Assembly: GCA_964020085.1 (NCBI GenBank)
Contig: OZ026608.1
Span: forward strand, 15,646,479-15,710,478
Direction of reading: 5' to 3'
DNA: 64,000 bases
Source of the DNA: Micromussa lordhowensis
Lineage: Eukaryota; Cnidaria; Anthozoa; Scleractinia; Lobophylliidae
Below the pieces are notes generated by a model that did no database searches, was not told the DNA's origin, and saw only the letters and a list, made by a program, of their open reading frames with translations. Positions 49,347 through 60,488 of the stretch are shown here, one piece after another (position 1 is the stretch's first letter; each line of letters begins with the position of its first letter). The translations under genes were made by a program, and so were the position numbers.

Positions 49347-52300
49347 GATTGGCTTATTGATAACAAACTGTCCGCATCGCACCGGTATCGCGGAGGTCAT
49401 GGGTTCGAATCCCGTTGAAGCCTTGATTTTTTTCAGGCTTCTTCTTTCCAGTTGCTTAAATTGGAAAATATACTGCGATGATCATTCTTCACTTTCATCT
49501 ATAACTGCAGTTCGTACATGAATTATTTCGTATATACATCACATCAACAAACTGTCCGGTAACAAACTTTCCACTAACAAACTGTCTGATAACAAACTGC
49601 CCGATAACAACTTGGCAAGTGAATTAGTGGAGAATAGGAGTTTTTTAAACCAATCACAATCGAGGAAATTGTAATTTTTATGATTAATTGAAGAACAATA
49701 GATTTTTTAACCGCGTTAGGTTGATTTTAAACTACCTTTCTGCGCGGTTTGACCCAGGTTGGTAGTTTCTTATCAGTATCCTGCATTGACTTTTTCGTGA
49801 CATATGTCCGTCACCATGTACGGTCTCTGTGTGAGATGCTGTTCTCCGTGGAACAAAGAAGTGCATAATCTTCTACTGAACATGGCGAGTGGCAACAACG
49901 GTTCGAAATGTTTCAACTATAATACAAAAGCGAGTTTCTAGTTTTTCCTAATGTGGATTGGCTACAGCTGTATATACACCATATCAGTCAAGTTTGCAAG
50001 GAACCTTCAGGCCTGAATCAAGTCCTAAACAGGAAGCGCTCATTTTCACCTTAGAAGGAGAAATTTTATTCGACCTCTGCAAAGAACAGAGGAGTGCGTT
50101 TAAGGGAAGCGACAGTGCAGTTCGTTAAAATGGCAAGAAATGCAGATGAATAAATGAATTTGTGAACAATGTTAAGTTCAGTGCATTTTCCAAACGTAAC
50201 AGCTGTAAGCGATAGCTTTTCCCAGTTCCTAGACGCCATAATCCACGCTTTTCTATCGATAACGATGCTCGGAAACGAGTGTTTCGTTATGTCATAAATG
50301 GTGAAAGAATACACAAAGCGCTTGAAAGGACTCGATGTTCCTGCAGAGGTGCTCTCCCTAAAAGTCCAGGTATAAACTGCATGGTGATTCCTCAGTGGTG
50401 ATTTCCTTAAACCATCCGCGCTGATTTTTAGCATAGAGTCAAATTCGAGGACGATTCATTCGACGGCGATAGAGACCGCTCTGACGTCGACGCAAAATCA
50501 ACAATACGTTCGAAAGAACTGCCTTGGAAATTTGTGCATAGTGCGCATGAGAAGGTAAAGGGACTGCCGTAGCCATGAGTGTAGAGGAACTGAAGGACAC
50601 GAGAACAAAGAAAAATAATCAATTCAAGAAAATAAGACCGTAGTCCTCGAAGTCTGTCATTTTGTTGGTTAATCTGAATCCATTTACTTGATAATTTCAC
50701 TTGATGATAATTTAACTTGATGATTTCAGTGCGGCCGTTCATAAAATCAATATAACCCCGTTGTTTTGTCGTAACGACCTTCTAACCGAGTTAAGTTATT
50801 TGGGAATTTTAACCAGGTTTCTAAAAATTAAACCCACTGAGTTATCTCTCTAAGTGCGGCCGCAGCCAATTAAGGAAGAAATGCGCCAACATCATATATT
50901 TAGTTTGCTATTTTATTTCTCAACAGATGGAGAGTGAGCTTGAACGGTTTCACAAGCAAAACACGAGCTTGGAGTTGAATATTACTGAGCTAAGACTTAA
51001 ACTGAAGGCCACCGACAAAGAAATGCACTCTCAAAGGCAAAGGGTAAAGAAAGCCATTCTTCATTAAGGCCCGTTTACACGGGCGATTTTTGTCGCAGCA
51101 ACTCGATGCAATTTTTGTGGCGCGAATGTTGCAACTTCAAAATCGCACGTGTAAACCAGGTACGATTTTCAGTGCGATTTGTCGCCGCGATATCGGAGGG
51201 GTTTCGAACATGTTTGAAACTTGATGCAACTTCAGCGCGACAAAAATTGCATCGAGTTGCCGCGACAAAAATCGCCCGTGTAAACGGGCCTTTAGGTTTT
51301 TCCTCTCTCTGTTTGTCCGTTCTCTATTTTTTCATGGTTCTACTAACATTTCACGAGTGTTCCTTTTATGTTAATGTTTACAGCCTTGCATCATCATCGG
51401 AAATTTCTGTTTTTAAAGTTAAGATAAAGTTCTATATGTATGTTTGTGGATAAAAACTGTAGTTTAACGTGAGCTACCAGATGATCATGAAAGCTTTAGT
51501 TTTTCAATTTTTCCTTGGTGGAAATTCTAGATATTTCTCAAATGTATTACGCGAATGGTTAAGTTTGCTCTGAGCTTTCTCTTCTGGTATTTTTCTCTGT
51601 ACCTCGATTTCTTCTGTAGTGTTGTCTACTCCTTGACTATGTTCTCGTATTTAATCTCAGGTTGGCGATGTTGAAGCGGTTGTGAAGAGATTTAAAACTG
51701 ACCTTCATAACTGTGTCGGTTTTATACAAGAACCGAAGAAACTGAAGGAGAATGTCAAGTCTTTATATCAAAAATATGTTCAGGATGAATCGGTAAGAAC
51801 TTTCTTCTTCTTCTTCAATTCTTCTCAATTGAGATCGCTTTCGTCTGTGATGATTCTCGTGAAGCTAGGACCAGCGTCATTGAATCTGTCCAATCAACGC
51901 AGTTGGAAATAAGTATACAGTGTAGTGCGATCTCTTGTCTGTTCGCCTGGTACTTTTTACACTCATACTAAGTAAGATTTGTCGTATTTTTAGCTGGATT
52001 CCGCTGGCGTGGACGCAGACATTCAAAGAGAGTATGCGCGGCAGAGAGAACATCTGGAGAGAAGTGTAGCGTCCTTGAGAAAGAAGCTTGCCAAGGATTC
52101 CGAGATCCACAGAGCAGATAACGTCAGAATTATGCAGGTGAGGTTTTGATCCCTTTACATTGTGATAGATTTTCATTTGAAATGCTGTCTGATTTTTAGG
52201 CCGTTTTCGTTGCGTTCATCTCGCGTTTTATTGAGAATCTAAGAAACCACTTGTCTTTCTTGCCTGTTTAACGTTCGATGCATGCTCGCATTCAAGCGCC

Positions 52301-52754
52301 AATAGCACTAATTTTGACACAAGTAAATAACGTAAATTTAGTTATAAATCGCAAAGAAATCGTCTGTTTCAATGAGCTACTAAGTGAGTCAAGAAGAGGT
52401 TGAAAGCATTCATTTTTCTCTTTTAACACTAATTCTTTCTTGTAGGAAAATGTTACCCTCATCAAAGAGATAAACGACCTCAGACGCGAGCTCAAAATCG
52501 CCCGCACTCAAGTCCACGACCTGGAAACCGCGTTAGGTGTCATGCGCAAACAACAGCAGTTTCCCGAAGACGAGGACCCTGACAACTCGGAGAACAAACG
52601 CAACATGTCCGACGAAAATTTAGAGATGGAAAAGATGATCGACATGCAGAAAGTCGAGATTAGAAAATTACGCGTCCAAATAAAAGATATGGAGACTGTG
52701 ATAAATTCTCGACCGCCCTCTGGGTCGAGGCTGCCACCCATGACCGTGAATTAG
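32096..52754 (+). CDS. CFAP57: CFAP57 (WDR65), cilia and flagella associated protein, 17 exons
   Basis: Exons: 32096-32563, 34287-34549, 35812-36136, 38336-38475, 39324-39489, 42615-42728, 43266-43478, 44169-44342, 45309-45470, 46003-46443, 47001-47174, 47643-47801, 48152-48295, 50927-51043, 51661-51792, 51994-52137, 52446-52754. They sum to 3645 nt, 1214 residues, close to the vertebrate length; all joins are GT-AG and stay in frame. Residues 1 to about 650 are WD-repeat blades ([14 protein letters not shown] segments, [43 protein letters not shown]). Residues from about 675 to 1170 are a charged coiled coil ([67 protein letters not shown]). CFAP57 is an axonemal protein that helps seat a subset of inner-arm dyneins. 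The ATG at 32096 fits the family N-terminus. The last three exons are repeated twice more downstream. Confidence 0.95.
32626..32699. repeat. Tandem duplication, 2 units of 37 bp
   Basis: The phrase ctgcttgtattagacatttc recurs exactly 37 bp later, in CFAP57 intron 1. Confidence 0.8.
33594..33694. repeat. Palindromic element, about 35-bp arms
   Basis: AATTTGCACTTGTGAGTTTT at the left is mirrored perfectly at 33660-33694. The element lies in CFAP57 intron 1. Confidence 0.8.
33768..33817. repeat. Hairpin with CGAGGCGATAGCCGAG core
   Basis: Imperfect arms (AGAAGC, AGAGT and GCCC against GGGC, ACTCT and CTTCT) surround the core at 33787-33802. The same 16-base core forms the centre of an unrelated palindrome at 63384-63399. 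Confidence 0.7.
34881..34935. repeat. Hairpin, about 25-bp arms
   Basis: AGGCAGGTACAA, AGTCAGACCGGA and their complements pair around a 5-base loop, with one mismatch. It lies in CFAP57 intron 2. Confidence 0.75.
39549..39611. repeat. Palindrome with TGTCACGCAACG ends
   Basis: Arms 39549-39562 and 39598-39611 are exact complements and extend imperfectly inwards (CACTCT against AGAGTG). Same ends as the hairpin at 7199; it lies in CFAP57 intron 5. Confidence 0.75.
39679..39822. mobile_element. 144-bp MITE with 27-bp terminal inverted repeats
   Basis: GTCATTTGACTACAACTACC at the left end, continuing CAGAATCC, is mirrored at 39796-39822. The interior is non-coding and not palindromic, which is typical of a non-autonomous DNA transposon. 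Confidence 0.8.
40640..41690. repeat. Two-copy diverged tandem duplication in CFAP57 intron 5
   Basis: Segments 40719-41057 and 41352-41690 are alike, about 635 bp apart. Both contain gccggagcgaaaatt, then tggcgtcgca, then aaacacacaaatcgg, and both start near tgcttacatgta. The minus-strand translations match ([17 protein letters not shown] and [17 protein letters not shown]), but there is no sign of a real gene. A LINE-like tail with AATAAA followed by TTG repeats lies between them (about 41160-41200). Confidence 0.7.
41733..42385. mobile_element. 653-bp MITE with TTAAGGTAATTCC ends
   Basis: TTAAGGTAATTCC at the left is mirrored with one mismatch by GGAATAACCTTAA at the right. A second element of exactly the same span, with the same ends and a similar interior order, sits at 53591-54243 in the triplicated unit. 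TTAA at both edges is compatible with a piggyBac-type target. No transposase is visible. Confidence 0.7.
44018..44099. repeat. Inverted repeat, about 33-bp arms
   Basis: GGAAGCAGAAGCGAAAGAA followed by aaccaatcacaa is mirrored at 44067-44099. It lies 70 bp before CFAP57 exon 8, close to the acceptor site. Confidence 0.7.
45180..45283 (+). mobile_element. Possible LINE 3' tail
   Basis: A GC-rich stem (ggcctgcccag, then ccgcgggcc) is followed by AATAAA (45259-45264) and TTG repeats, the layout seen at the 3' ends of L2/CR1-like LINEs. It ends 25 bp before CFAP57 exon 9. No coding part was seen. Confidence 0.4.
47811..48048. repeat. TGAC/ACTG tetranucleotide microsatellite
   Basis: A nearly pure run of the 4-mer occupies 47846-47930 and decays towards 48048. 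It starts 10 bp after the donor of CFAP57 exon 12. The minus strand gives a spurious SQSVSQSV frame. Confidence 0.95.
49285..49608. repeat. tRNA-like repeat fragment with flanking short tandem repeats
   Basis: The B-box piece catgggttcgaatcccgtt (49398-49416) and the following ttcaggctt, then gatgatcattctt, match the repeat at 26.6-27.3 kb, so this is a third copy lacking its 5' half. Before it, a 33-bp unit (tttaaactac, then actttgaatgtgattgg) occurs twice. After it, an acaaactgtc-type unit of about 17 bp occurs four times (49546-49608). Confidence 0.65.
51064..51294. mobile_element. 231-bp palindromic MITE in CFAP57 intron 14
   Basis: The left end (AAGGCCCGTTTACACGGGCG) is mirrored at the right end (51273-51292); the arms, about 55 bp, pair almost perfectly (tgtcgc, then aactcgatgcaatttttg). 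The left breakpoint of the 3074-bp triplication falls 28 bp inside its right end. Confidence 0.8.
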
Positions 52755-53039
52755 GATTTTGGCGGGAAGTCTTTTGGCAGGAACTTTTTCGGCGGGAGAA
52801 TTGTGACGGGAAGTTTTTATTTTCTCTTCGTGCGAGTGTTACGGACCTTTTGACAGACTGAGAGTAAAATCTACATCTTCCCTTTTTTGGTTATCAGCGG
52901 AATTTTTTATCCAGATGCACATGTAAATAGACTTGAACTCGATATGCAAGTGGTGGAGTAAAACTTATAGTGCTCGAGTTGGTGTCCAAGCAGCATTTTA
53001 ACCGAATTGTATATTATCCGGGCATATCCAGAGGCTGTA

Positions 53040-53045
53040 AATAAA
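53040..53045 (+). terminator. AATAAA polyadenylation signal of CFAP57, copy 1
   Basis: A canonical signal 286 bp after the stop at 52754. Identical signals lie in the other copies at 56114-56119 and 59188-59193, so each unit is a complete terminal-exon cassette. Confidence 0.6.
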
Positions 53046-53590
53046 TCTGTATTTTCAATATTGAAGTGTCTTAAGCCTGGTCTATACGCGCTTTTTTTAT
53101 GCGAAAATTCTTATTTGCTCCTGTAGACGAGGAAAATTGGCCAATTTTTATGTGATTAATATATTTGCTGAAAAGCTGGCGCCATACTTTACACTAATAC
53201 ACTATATATTTGTCACATAAAAATTGCTCGTGTAGACGCCTTTATCTCTCTTCTTGCATGGCGCGGTGGCTTTGTGTTTCTACGCGTGCGAAAAGCAGAA
53301 ATTTGCTCTACCTTGTGCAGCGTTTGCACTTTACACTTAAAAAATAAATGGGCGGGCAAAATCTAAGGCACTCGGCCTTCCCGTCAACCAATGCGGCCAA
53401 GCCAAATCTTTCCCATGATGTGTTAAGAATGAGCACCACAACCTCTTCCCCAGGGCCTTCTCTTCGACGATTTTCAAAGTGGTGGCCTTTTTGAAAAGTA
53501 GAGAGGGGCCTAGTGACGAGGTTGTCAGCACCAGACTTTACAACGTGCCGGATTGTGCAAAATGCTGTAAACAAGTGTGCGTGAGAGCTA

Positions 53591-54243
53591 TTAAGGTAAT
53601 TCCCTTGAAATTGTTCCACTATCAAACGTTTTTTGAAACTTGGCATTGTTAACATTCATGATATGACCATTCAAAAAATGCAATAAAAAAATGGGGTCAC
53701 CGTACTTGTTTACGCGTCAGCAGGCTCTTAAAATGGGGTATTTTACTGGTTGCGCGTTTAGAATTCGAATCATCTTCATACAGAATAAGTCTTGAATACT
53801 TGAAAGACACAAAATTTCATCTTGAAAGTAAAGCTTCTAATATTCACATAAGTTGCATTGCTTCATTTAAGCCACTTTTGATTGTCTTGTTGCGGGAATA
53901 TTGCACTTTTTCGGACAGTTACGTGGTTAGCTTGAAGTCCTCGCGTTGGTCAAAATACACCCAGAATGGAACTACTTTGCAAAAAAAAATCATGTTCTAC
54001 TATCAAACTTTTTTCCTTCTTCAAATATGTTTTTTATTGGACTGTTCTTAGCAAATACCAAAACAAAAAATCGGGGGTCACCGAGCTCGTTTAATAGAAA
54101 AGGAGCACTTATTTCGCTATCGAGCTTAGTTTGAGGAAAATCTCTTATGTTTTGTACGCGCACGCGCTCATGTGCGCGCGCTAATGACGCGAAAAATCGT
54201 GGGCAGTAGGGATGCGAAATGCAATACTAAGGAATTACCTTAA
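53591..54243. mobile_element. 653-bp MITE with TTAAGGTAATTCC ends (triplicated)
   Basis: The ends TTAAGGTAATTCC and GGAATTACCTTAA are perfect complements. The same family as 41733-42385. Carried along to 56665-57317 and 59739-60391 by the triplication. Confidence 0.75.
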
Positions 54244-54734
54244 ATACACAAGCACTGTGCTAAATGATTTTCAAGTTTATTTCAATTCTGCTGTGAGGAC
54301 TATAAGGCCGACAAACAGACTGCTTGTCTTTTAGAGTCCCAAAAATCGCCCGTGTAAACGGGCCTTTAGGTTTTTCCTCTCTCTGTTTGTCCGTTCTCTA
54401 TATTTTCATGGTTCTACTAACATTTCACGAGTGTTCCTTTTATGTTAATGTTTACAGCCTTGCATCATCATCGGAAATTTCTGTTTTTAAAGTTAAGATA
54501 AAGTTCTATATGTATGTTTGTGGATAAAAACTGTAGTTTAACGTGAGCTACCAGATGATCATGAAAGCTTTAGTTTTTCAATTTTTCCTTGGTGGAAATT
54601 CTAGATATTTCTCAAATGTATCACGCGAATGGTTAAGTTTGCTCTGAGCTTTCTCTTCTGGTATTTTTCTCTGTACCTCGATTTCTTCTGTAGTGTTGTC
54701 TACTCCTTGACTATGTTCTCGTATTTAATCTCAG

Positions 54735-55828
54735 GTTGGCGATGTTGAAGCGGTTGTGAAGAGATTTAAAACTGACCTTCATAACTGTGTCGGTTTTATA
54801 CAAGAACCGAAGAAACTGAAGGAGAATGTCAAGTCTTTATATCAAAAATATGTTCAGGATGAATCGGTAAGAACTTTCTTCTTCTTCTTCAATTCTTCTC
54901 AATTGAGATCGCTTTCGTCTGTGATGATTCTCGTGAAGCTAGGACCAGCGTCATTGAATCTGTCCAATCAACGCAGTTGGAAATAAGTATACAGTGTAGT
55001 GCGATCTCTTGTCTGTTCGCCTGGTACTTTTTACACTCATACTAAGTAAGATTTGTCGTATTTTTAGCTGGATTCCGCTGGCGTGGACGCAGACATTCAA
55101 AGAGAGTATGCGCGGCAGAGAGAACATCTGGAGAGAAGTGTAGCGTCCTTGAGAAAGAAGCTTGCCAAGGATTCCGAGATCCACAGAGCAGATAACGTCA
55201 GAATTATGCAGGTGAGGTTTTGATCCCTTTACATTGTGATAGATTTTCATTTGAAATGCTGTCTGATTTTTAGGCCGTTTTCGTTGCGTTCATCTCGCGT
55301 TTTATTGAGAATCTAAGAAACCACTTGTCTTTCTTGCCTGTTTAACGTTCGATGCATGCTCGCATTAAAGCGCCAATAGCACTAATTTTGACACAAGTAA
55401 ATAACGTAAATTTAGTTATAAATCGCAAAGAAATCGTCTGTTTCAATGAGCTACTAAGTGAGTCAAGAAGAGGTTGAAAGCATTCATTTTTCTCTTTTAA
55501 CACTAATTCTTTCTTGTAGGAAAATGTTACCCTCATCAAAGAGATAAACGACCTCAGACGCGAGCTCAAAATCGCCCGCACTCAAGTCCACGACCTGGAA
55601 ACCGCGTTAGGTGTCATGCGCAAACAACAGCAGTTTCCCGAAGACGAGGACCCTGACAACTCGGAGAACAAACGCAACATGTCCGACGAAAATTTAGAGA
55701 TGGAAAAGATGATCGACATGCAGAAAGTCGAGATTAGAAAATTACGCGTCCAAATAAAAGATATGGAGACTGTGATAAATTCTCGACCGCCCTCTGGGTC
55801 GAGGCTGCCACCCATGACCGTGAATTAG
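54735..55828 (+). pseudogene. CFAP57 exons 15-17, second copy
   Basis: Exons 54735-54866, 55068-55211 and 55520-55828 repeat the last 184 CFAP57 codons without a change that I can see, with intact splice sites, stop and AATAAA. Exon 14 is not included, and copy 1 already ends in a stop and polyadenylation signal. This cassette is therefore reached only if the transcript skips copy 1. It would give the same protein, so it is a redundant terminal cassette rather than a separate gene. Confidence 0.8.
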
Positions 55829-57808
55829 GATTTTGGCGGGAAGTCTTTTGGCAGGAACTTTTTCGGCGGGAGAATTGTGACGGGAAGTTTTTATTTTCTC
55901 TTCGTGCGAGTGTTACGGACCTTTTGACAGACTGAGAGTAAAATCTACATCTTCCCTTTTTTGGTTATCAGCGGAATTTTTTATCCAGATGCACATGTAA
56001 ATAGACTTGAACTCGATATGCAAGTGGTGGAGTAAAACTTATAGTGCTCGAGTTGGTGTCCAAGCAGCATTTTAACCGAATTGTATATTATCCGGGCATA
56101 TCCAGAGGCTGTAAATAAATCTGTATTTTCAATATTGAAGTGTCTTAAGCCTGGTCTATACGCGCTTTTTTTATGCGAAAATTCTTATTTGCTCCTGTAG
56201 ACGAGGAAAATTGGCCAATTTTTATGTGATTAATATATTTGCTGAAAAGCTGGCGCCATACTTTACACTAATACACTATATATTTGTCACATAAAAATTG
56301 CTCGTGTAGACGCCTTTATCTCTCTTCTTGCATGGCGCGGTGGCTTTGTGTTTCTACGCGTGCGAAAAGCAGAAATTTGCTCTACCTTGTGCAGCGTTTG
56401 CACTTTACACTTAAAAAATAAATGGGCGGGCAAAATCTAAGGCACTCGGCCTTCCCGTCAACCAATGCGGCCAAGCCAAATCTTTCCCATGATGTGTTAA
56501 GAATGAGCACCACAACCTCTTCCCCAGGGCCTTCTCTTCGACGATTTTCAAAGTGGTGGCCTTTTTGAAAAGTAGAGAGGGGCCTAGTGACGAGGTTGTC
56601 AGCACCAGACTTTACAACGTGCCGGATTGTGCAAAATGCTGTAAACAAGTGTGCGTGAGAGCTATTAAGGTAATTCCCTTGAAATTGTTCCACTATCAAA
56701 CGTTTTTTGAAACTTGGCATTGTTAACATTCATGATATGACCATTCAAAAAATGCAATAAAAAAATGGGGTCACCGTACTTGTTTACGCGTCAGCAGGCT
56801 CTTAAAATGGGGTATTTTACTGGTTGCGCGTTTAGAATTCGAATCATCTTCATACAGAATAAGTCTTGAATACTTGAAAGACACAAAATTTCATCTTGAA
56901 AGTAAAGCTTCTAATATTCACATAAGTTGCATTGCTTCATTTAAGCCACTTTTGATTGTCTTGTTGCGGGAATATTGCACTTTTTCGGACAGTTACGTGG
57001 TTAGCTTGAAGTCCTCGCGTTGGTCAAAATACACCCAGAATGGAACTACTTTGCAAAAAAAAATCATGTTCTACTATCAAACTTTTTTCCTTCTTCAAAT
57101 ATGTTTTTTATTGGACTGTTCTTAGCAAATACCAAAACAAAAAATCGGGGGTCACCGAGCTCGTTTAATAGAAAAGGAGCACTTATTTCGCTATCGAGCT
57201 TAGTTTGAGGAAAATCTCTTATGTTTTGTACGCGCACGCGCTCATGTGCGCGCGCTAATGACGCGAAAAATCGTGGGCAGTAGGGATGCGAAATGCAATA
57301 CTAAGGAATTACCTTAAATACACAAGCACTGTGCTAAATGATTTTCAAGTTTATTTCAATTCTGCTGTGAGGACTATAAGGCCGACAAACAGACTGCTTG
57401 TCTTTTAGAGTCCCAAAAATCGCCCGTGTAAACGGGCCTTTAGGTTTTTCCTCTCTCTGTTTGTCCGTTCTCTATATTTTCATGGTTCTACTAACATTTC
57501 ACGAGTGTTCCTTTTATGTTAATGTTTACAGCCTTGCATCATCATCGGAAATTTCTGTTTTTAAAGTTAAGATAAAGTTCTATATGTATGTTTGTGGATA
57601 AAAACTGTAGTTTAACGTGAGCTACCAGATGATCATGAAAGCTCTAGTTTTTCAATTTTTCCTTGGTGGAAATTCTAGATATTTCTCAAATGTATCACGC
57701 GAATGGTTAAGTTTGCTCTGAGCTTTCTCTTCTGGTATTTTTCTCTGTACCTCGATTTCTTCTGTAGTGTTGTCTACTCCTTGACTATGTTCTCGTATTT
57801 AATCTCAG

Positions 57809-58902
57809 GTTGGCGATGTTGAAGCGGTTGTGAAGAGATTTAAAACTGACCTTCATAACTGTGTCGGTTTTATACAAGAACCGAAGAAACTGAAGGAGAA
57901 TGTCAAGTCTTTATATCAAAAATATGTTCAGGATGAATCGGTAAGAACTTTCTTCTTCTTCTTCAATTCTTCTCAATTGAGATCGCTTTCGTCTGTGATG
58001 ATTCTCGTGAAGCTAGGACCAGCGTCATTGAATCTGTCCAATCAACGCAGTTGGAAATAAGTATACAGTGTAGTGCGATCTCTTGTCTGTTCGCCTGGTA
58101 CTTTTTACACTCATACTAAGTAAGATTTGTCGTATTTTTAGCTGGATTCCGCTGGCGTGGACGCAGACATTCAAAGAGAGTATGCGCGGCAGAGAGAACA
58201 TCTGGAGAGAAGTGTAGCGTCCTTGAGAAAGAAGCTTGCCAAGGATTCCGAGATCCACAGAGCAGATAACGTCAGAATTATGCAGGTGAGGTTTTGATCC
58301 CTTTACATTGTGATAGATTTTCATTTGAAATGCTGTCTGATTTTTAGGCCGTTTTCGTTGCGTTCATCTCGCGTTTTATTGAGAATCTAAGAAACCACTT
58401 GTCTTTCTTGCCTGTTTAACGTTCGATGCATGCTCGCATTAAAGCGCCAATAGCACTAATTTTGACACAAGTAAATAACGTAAATTTAGTTATAAATCGC
58501 AAAGAAATCGTCTGTTTCAATGAGCTACTAAGTGAGTCAAGAAGAGGTTGAAAGCATTCATTTTTCTCTTTTAACACTAATTCTTTCTTGTAGGAAAATG
58601 TTACCCTCATCAAAGAGATAAACGACCTCAGACGCGAGCTCAAAATCGCCCGCACTCAAGTCCACGACCTGGAAACCGCGTTAGGTGTCATGCGCAAACA
58701 ACAGCAGTTTCCCGAAGACGAGGACCCTGACAACTCGGAGAACAAACGCAACATGTCCGACGAAAATTTAGAGATGGAAAAGATGATCGACATGCAGAAA
58801 GTCGAGATTAGAAAATTACGCGTCCAAATAAAAGATATGGAGACTGTGATAAATTCTCGACCGCCCTCTGGGTCGAGGCTGCCACCCATGACCGTGAATT
58901 AG
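57809..58902 (+). pseudogene. CFAP57 exons 15-17, third copy
   Basis: Exons 57809-57940, 58142-58285 and 58594-58902, again intact and identical in coding sequence as far as I can read. They lie 6148 bp after copy 1. The same reasoning applies: a duplicated 3' cassette without its own start. Confidence 0.8.
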
Positions 58903-60488
58903 GATTTTGGCGGGAAGTCTTTTGGCAGGAACTTTTTCGGCGGGAGAATTGTGACGGGAAGTTTTTATTTTCTCTTCGTGCGAGTGTTACGGACCTTTTG
59001 ACAGACTGAGAGTAAAATCTACATCTTCCCTTTTTTGGTTATCAGCGGAATTTTTTATCCAGATGCACATGTAAATAGACTTGAACTCGATATGCAAGTG
59101 GTGGAGTAAAACTTATAGTGCTCGAGTTGGTGTCCAAGCAGCATTTTAACCGAATTGTATATTATCCGGGCATATCCAGAGGCTGTAAATAAATCTGTAT
59201 TTTCAATATTGAAGTGTCTTAAGCCTGGTCTATACGCGCTTTTTTTATGCGAAAATTCTTATTTGCTCCTGTAGACGAGGAAAATTGGCCAATTTTTATG
59301 TGATTAATATATTTGCTGAAAAGCTGGCGCCATACTTTACACTAATACACTATATATTTGTCACATAAAAATTGCTCGTGTAGACGCCTTTATCTCTCTT
59401 CTTGCATGGCGCGGTGGCTTTGTGTTTCTACGCGTGCGAAAAGCAGAAATTTGCTCTACCTTGTGCAGCGTTTGCACTTTACACTTAAAAAATAAATGGG
59501 CGGGCAAAATCTAAGGCACTCGGCCTTCCCGTCAACCAATGCGGCCAAGCCAAATCTTTCCCATGATGTGTTAAGAATGAGCACCACAACCTCTTCCCCA
59601 GGGCCTTCTCTTCGACGATTTTCAAAGTGGTGGCCTTTTTGAAAAGTAGAGAGGGGCCTAGTGACGAGGTTGTCAGCACCAGACTTTACAACGTGCCGGA
59701 TTGTGCAAAATGCTGTAAACAAGTGTGCGTGAGAGCTATTAAGGTAATTCCCTTGAAATTGTTCCACTATCAAACGTTTTTTGAAACTTGGCATTGTTAA
59801 CATTCATGATATGACCATTCAAAAAATGCAATAAAAAAATGGGGTCACCGTACTTGTTTACGCGTCAGCAGGCTCTTAAAATGGGGTATTTTACTGGTTG
59901 CGCGTTTAGAATTCGAATCATCTTCATACAGAATAAGTCTTGAATACTTGAAAGACACAAAATTTCATCTTGAAAGTAAAGCTTCTAATATTCACATAAG
60001 TTGCATTGCTTCATTTAAGCCACTTTTGATTGTCTTGTTGCGGGAATATTGCACTTTTTCGGACAGTTACGTGGTTAGCTTGAAGTCCTCGCGTTGGTCA
60101 AAATACACCCAGAATGGAACTACTTTGCAAAAAAAAATCATGTTCTACTATCAAACTTTTTTCCTTCTTCAAATATGTTTTTTATTGGACTGTTCTTAGC
60201 AAATACCAAAACAAAAAATCGGGGGTCACCGAGCTCGTTTAATAGAAAAGGAGCACTTATTTCGCTATCGAGCTTAGTTTGAGGAAAATCTCTTATGTTT
60301 TGTACGCGCACGCGCTCATGTGCGCGCGCTAATGACGCGAAAAATCGTGGGCAGTAGGGATGCGAAATGCAATACTAAGGAATTACCTTAAATACACAAG
60401 CACTGTGCTAAATGATTTTCAAGTTTATTTCAATTCTGCTGTGAGGACTATAAGGCCGACAAACAGACTGCTTGTCTTTTAGAGTCCC

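Larger units (their letters stand above)
51267..60488. repeat. Three tandem copies of a 3074-bp unit holding the CFAP57 3' end
   Basis: Copies are 51267-54340, 54341-57414 and 57415-60488, each starting aaaaatcgcccgtg and ending ttttagagtccc. Each holds exons 15, 16 and 17 with the stop, an AATAAA, a 653-bp MITE and about 0.25 kb more. I saw only a handful of differences: tttttt/tatttt near 51330, attacg/atcacg near 51547 and attcaag/attaaag near 52294 separate copy 1 from copies 2 and 3, and one T-to-C near 57643 is private to copy 3. No difference was seen in an exon. Confidence 0.97.

Noticed and set aside
53308..53803. 115-codon minus-strand frames repeated three times (53308, 56382, 59456)
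   Set aside because: They fall in the CFAP57 3' flank and appear three times only because of the 3074-bp triplication; the content looks like MITE translation.
54735..58902. Two further independent coiled-coil genes
   Set aside because: They lack a start and any upstream exon of their own, and are exact copies of the CFAP57 terminal exons.
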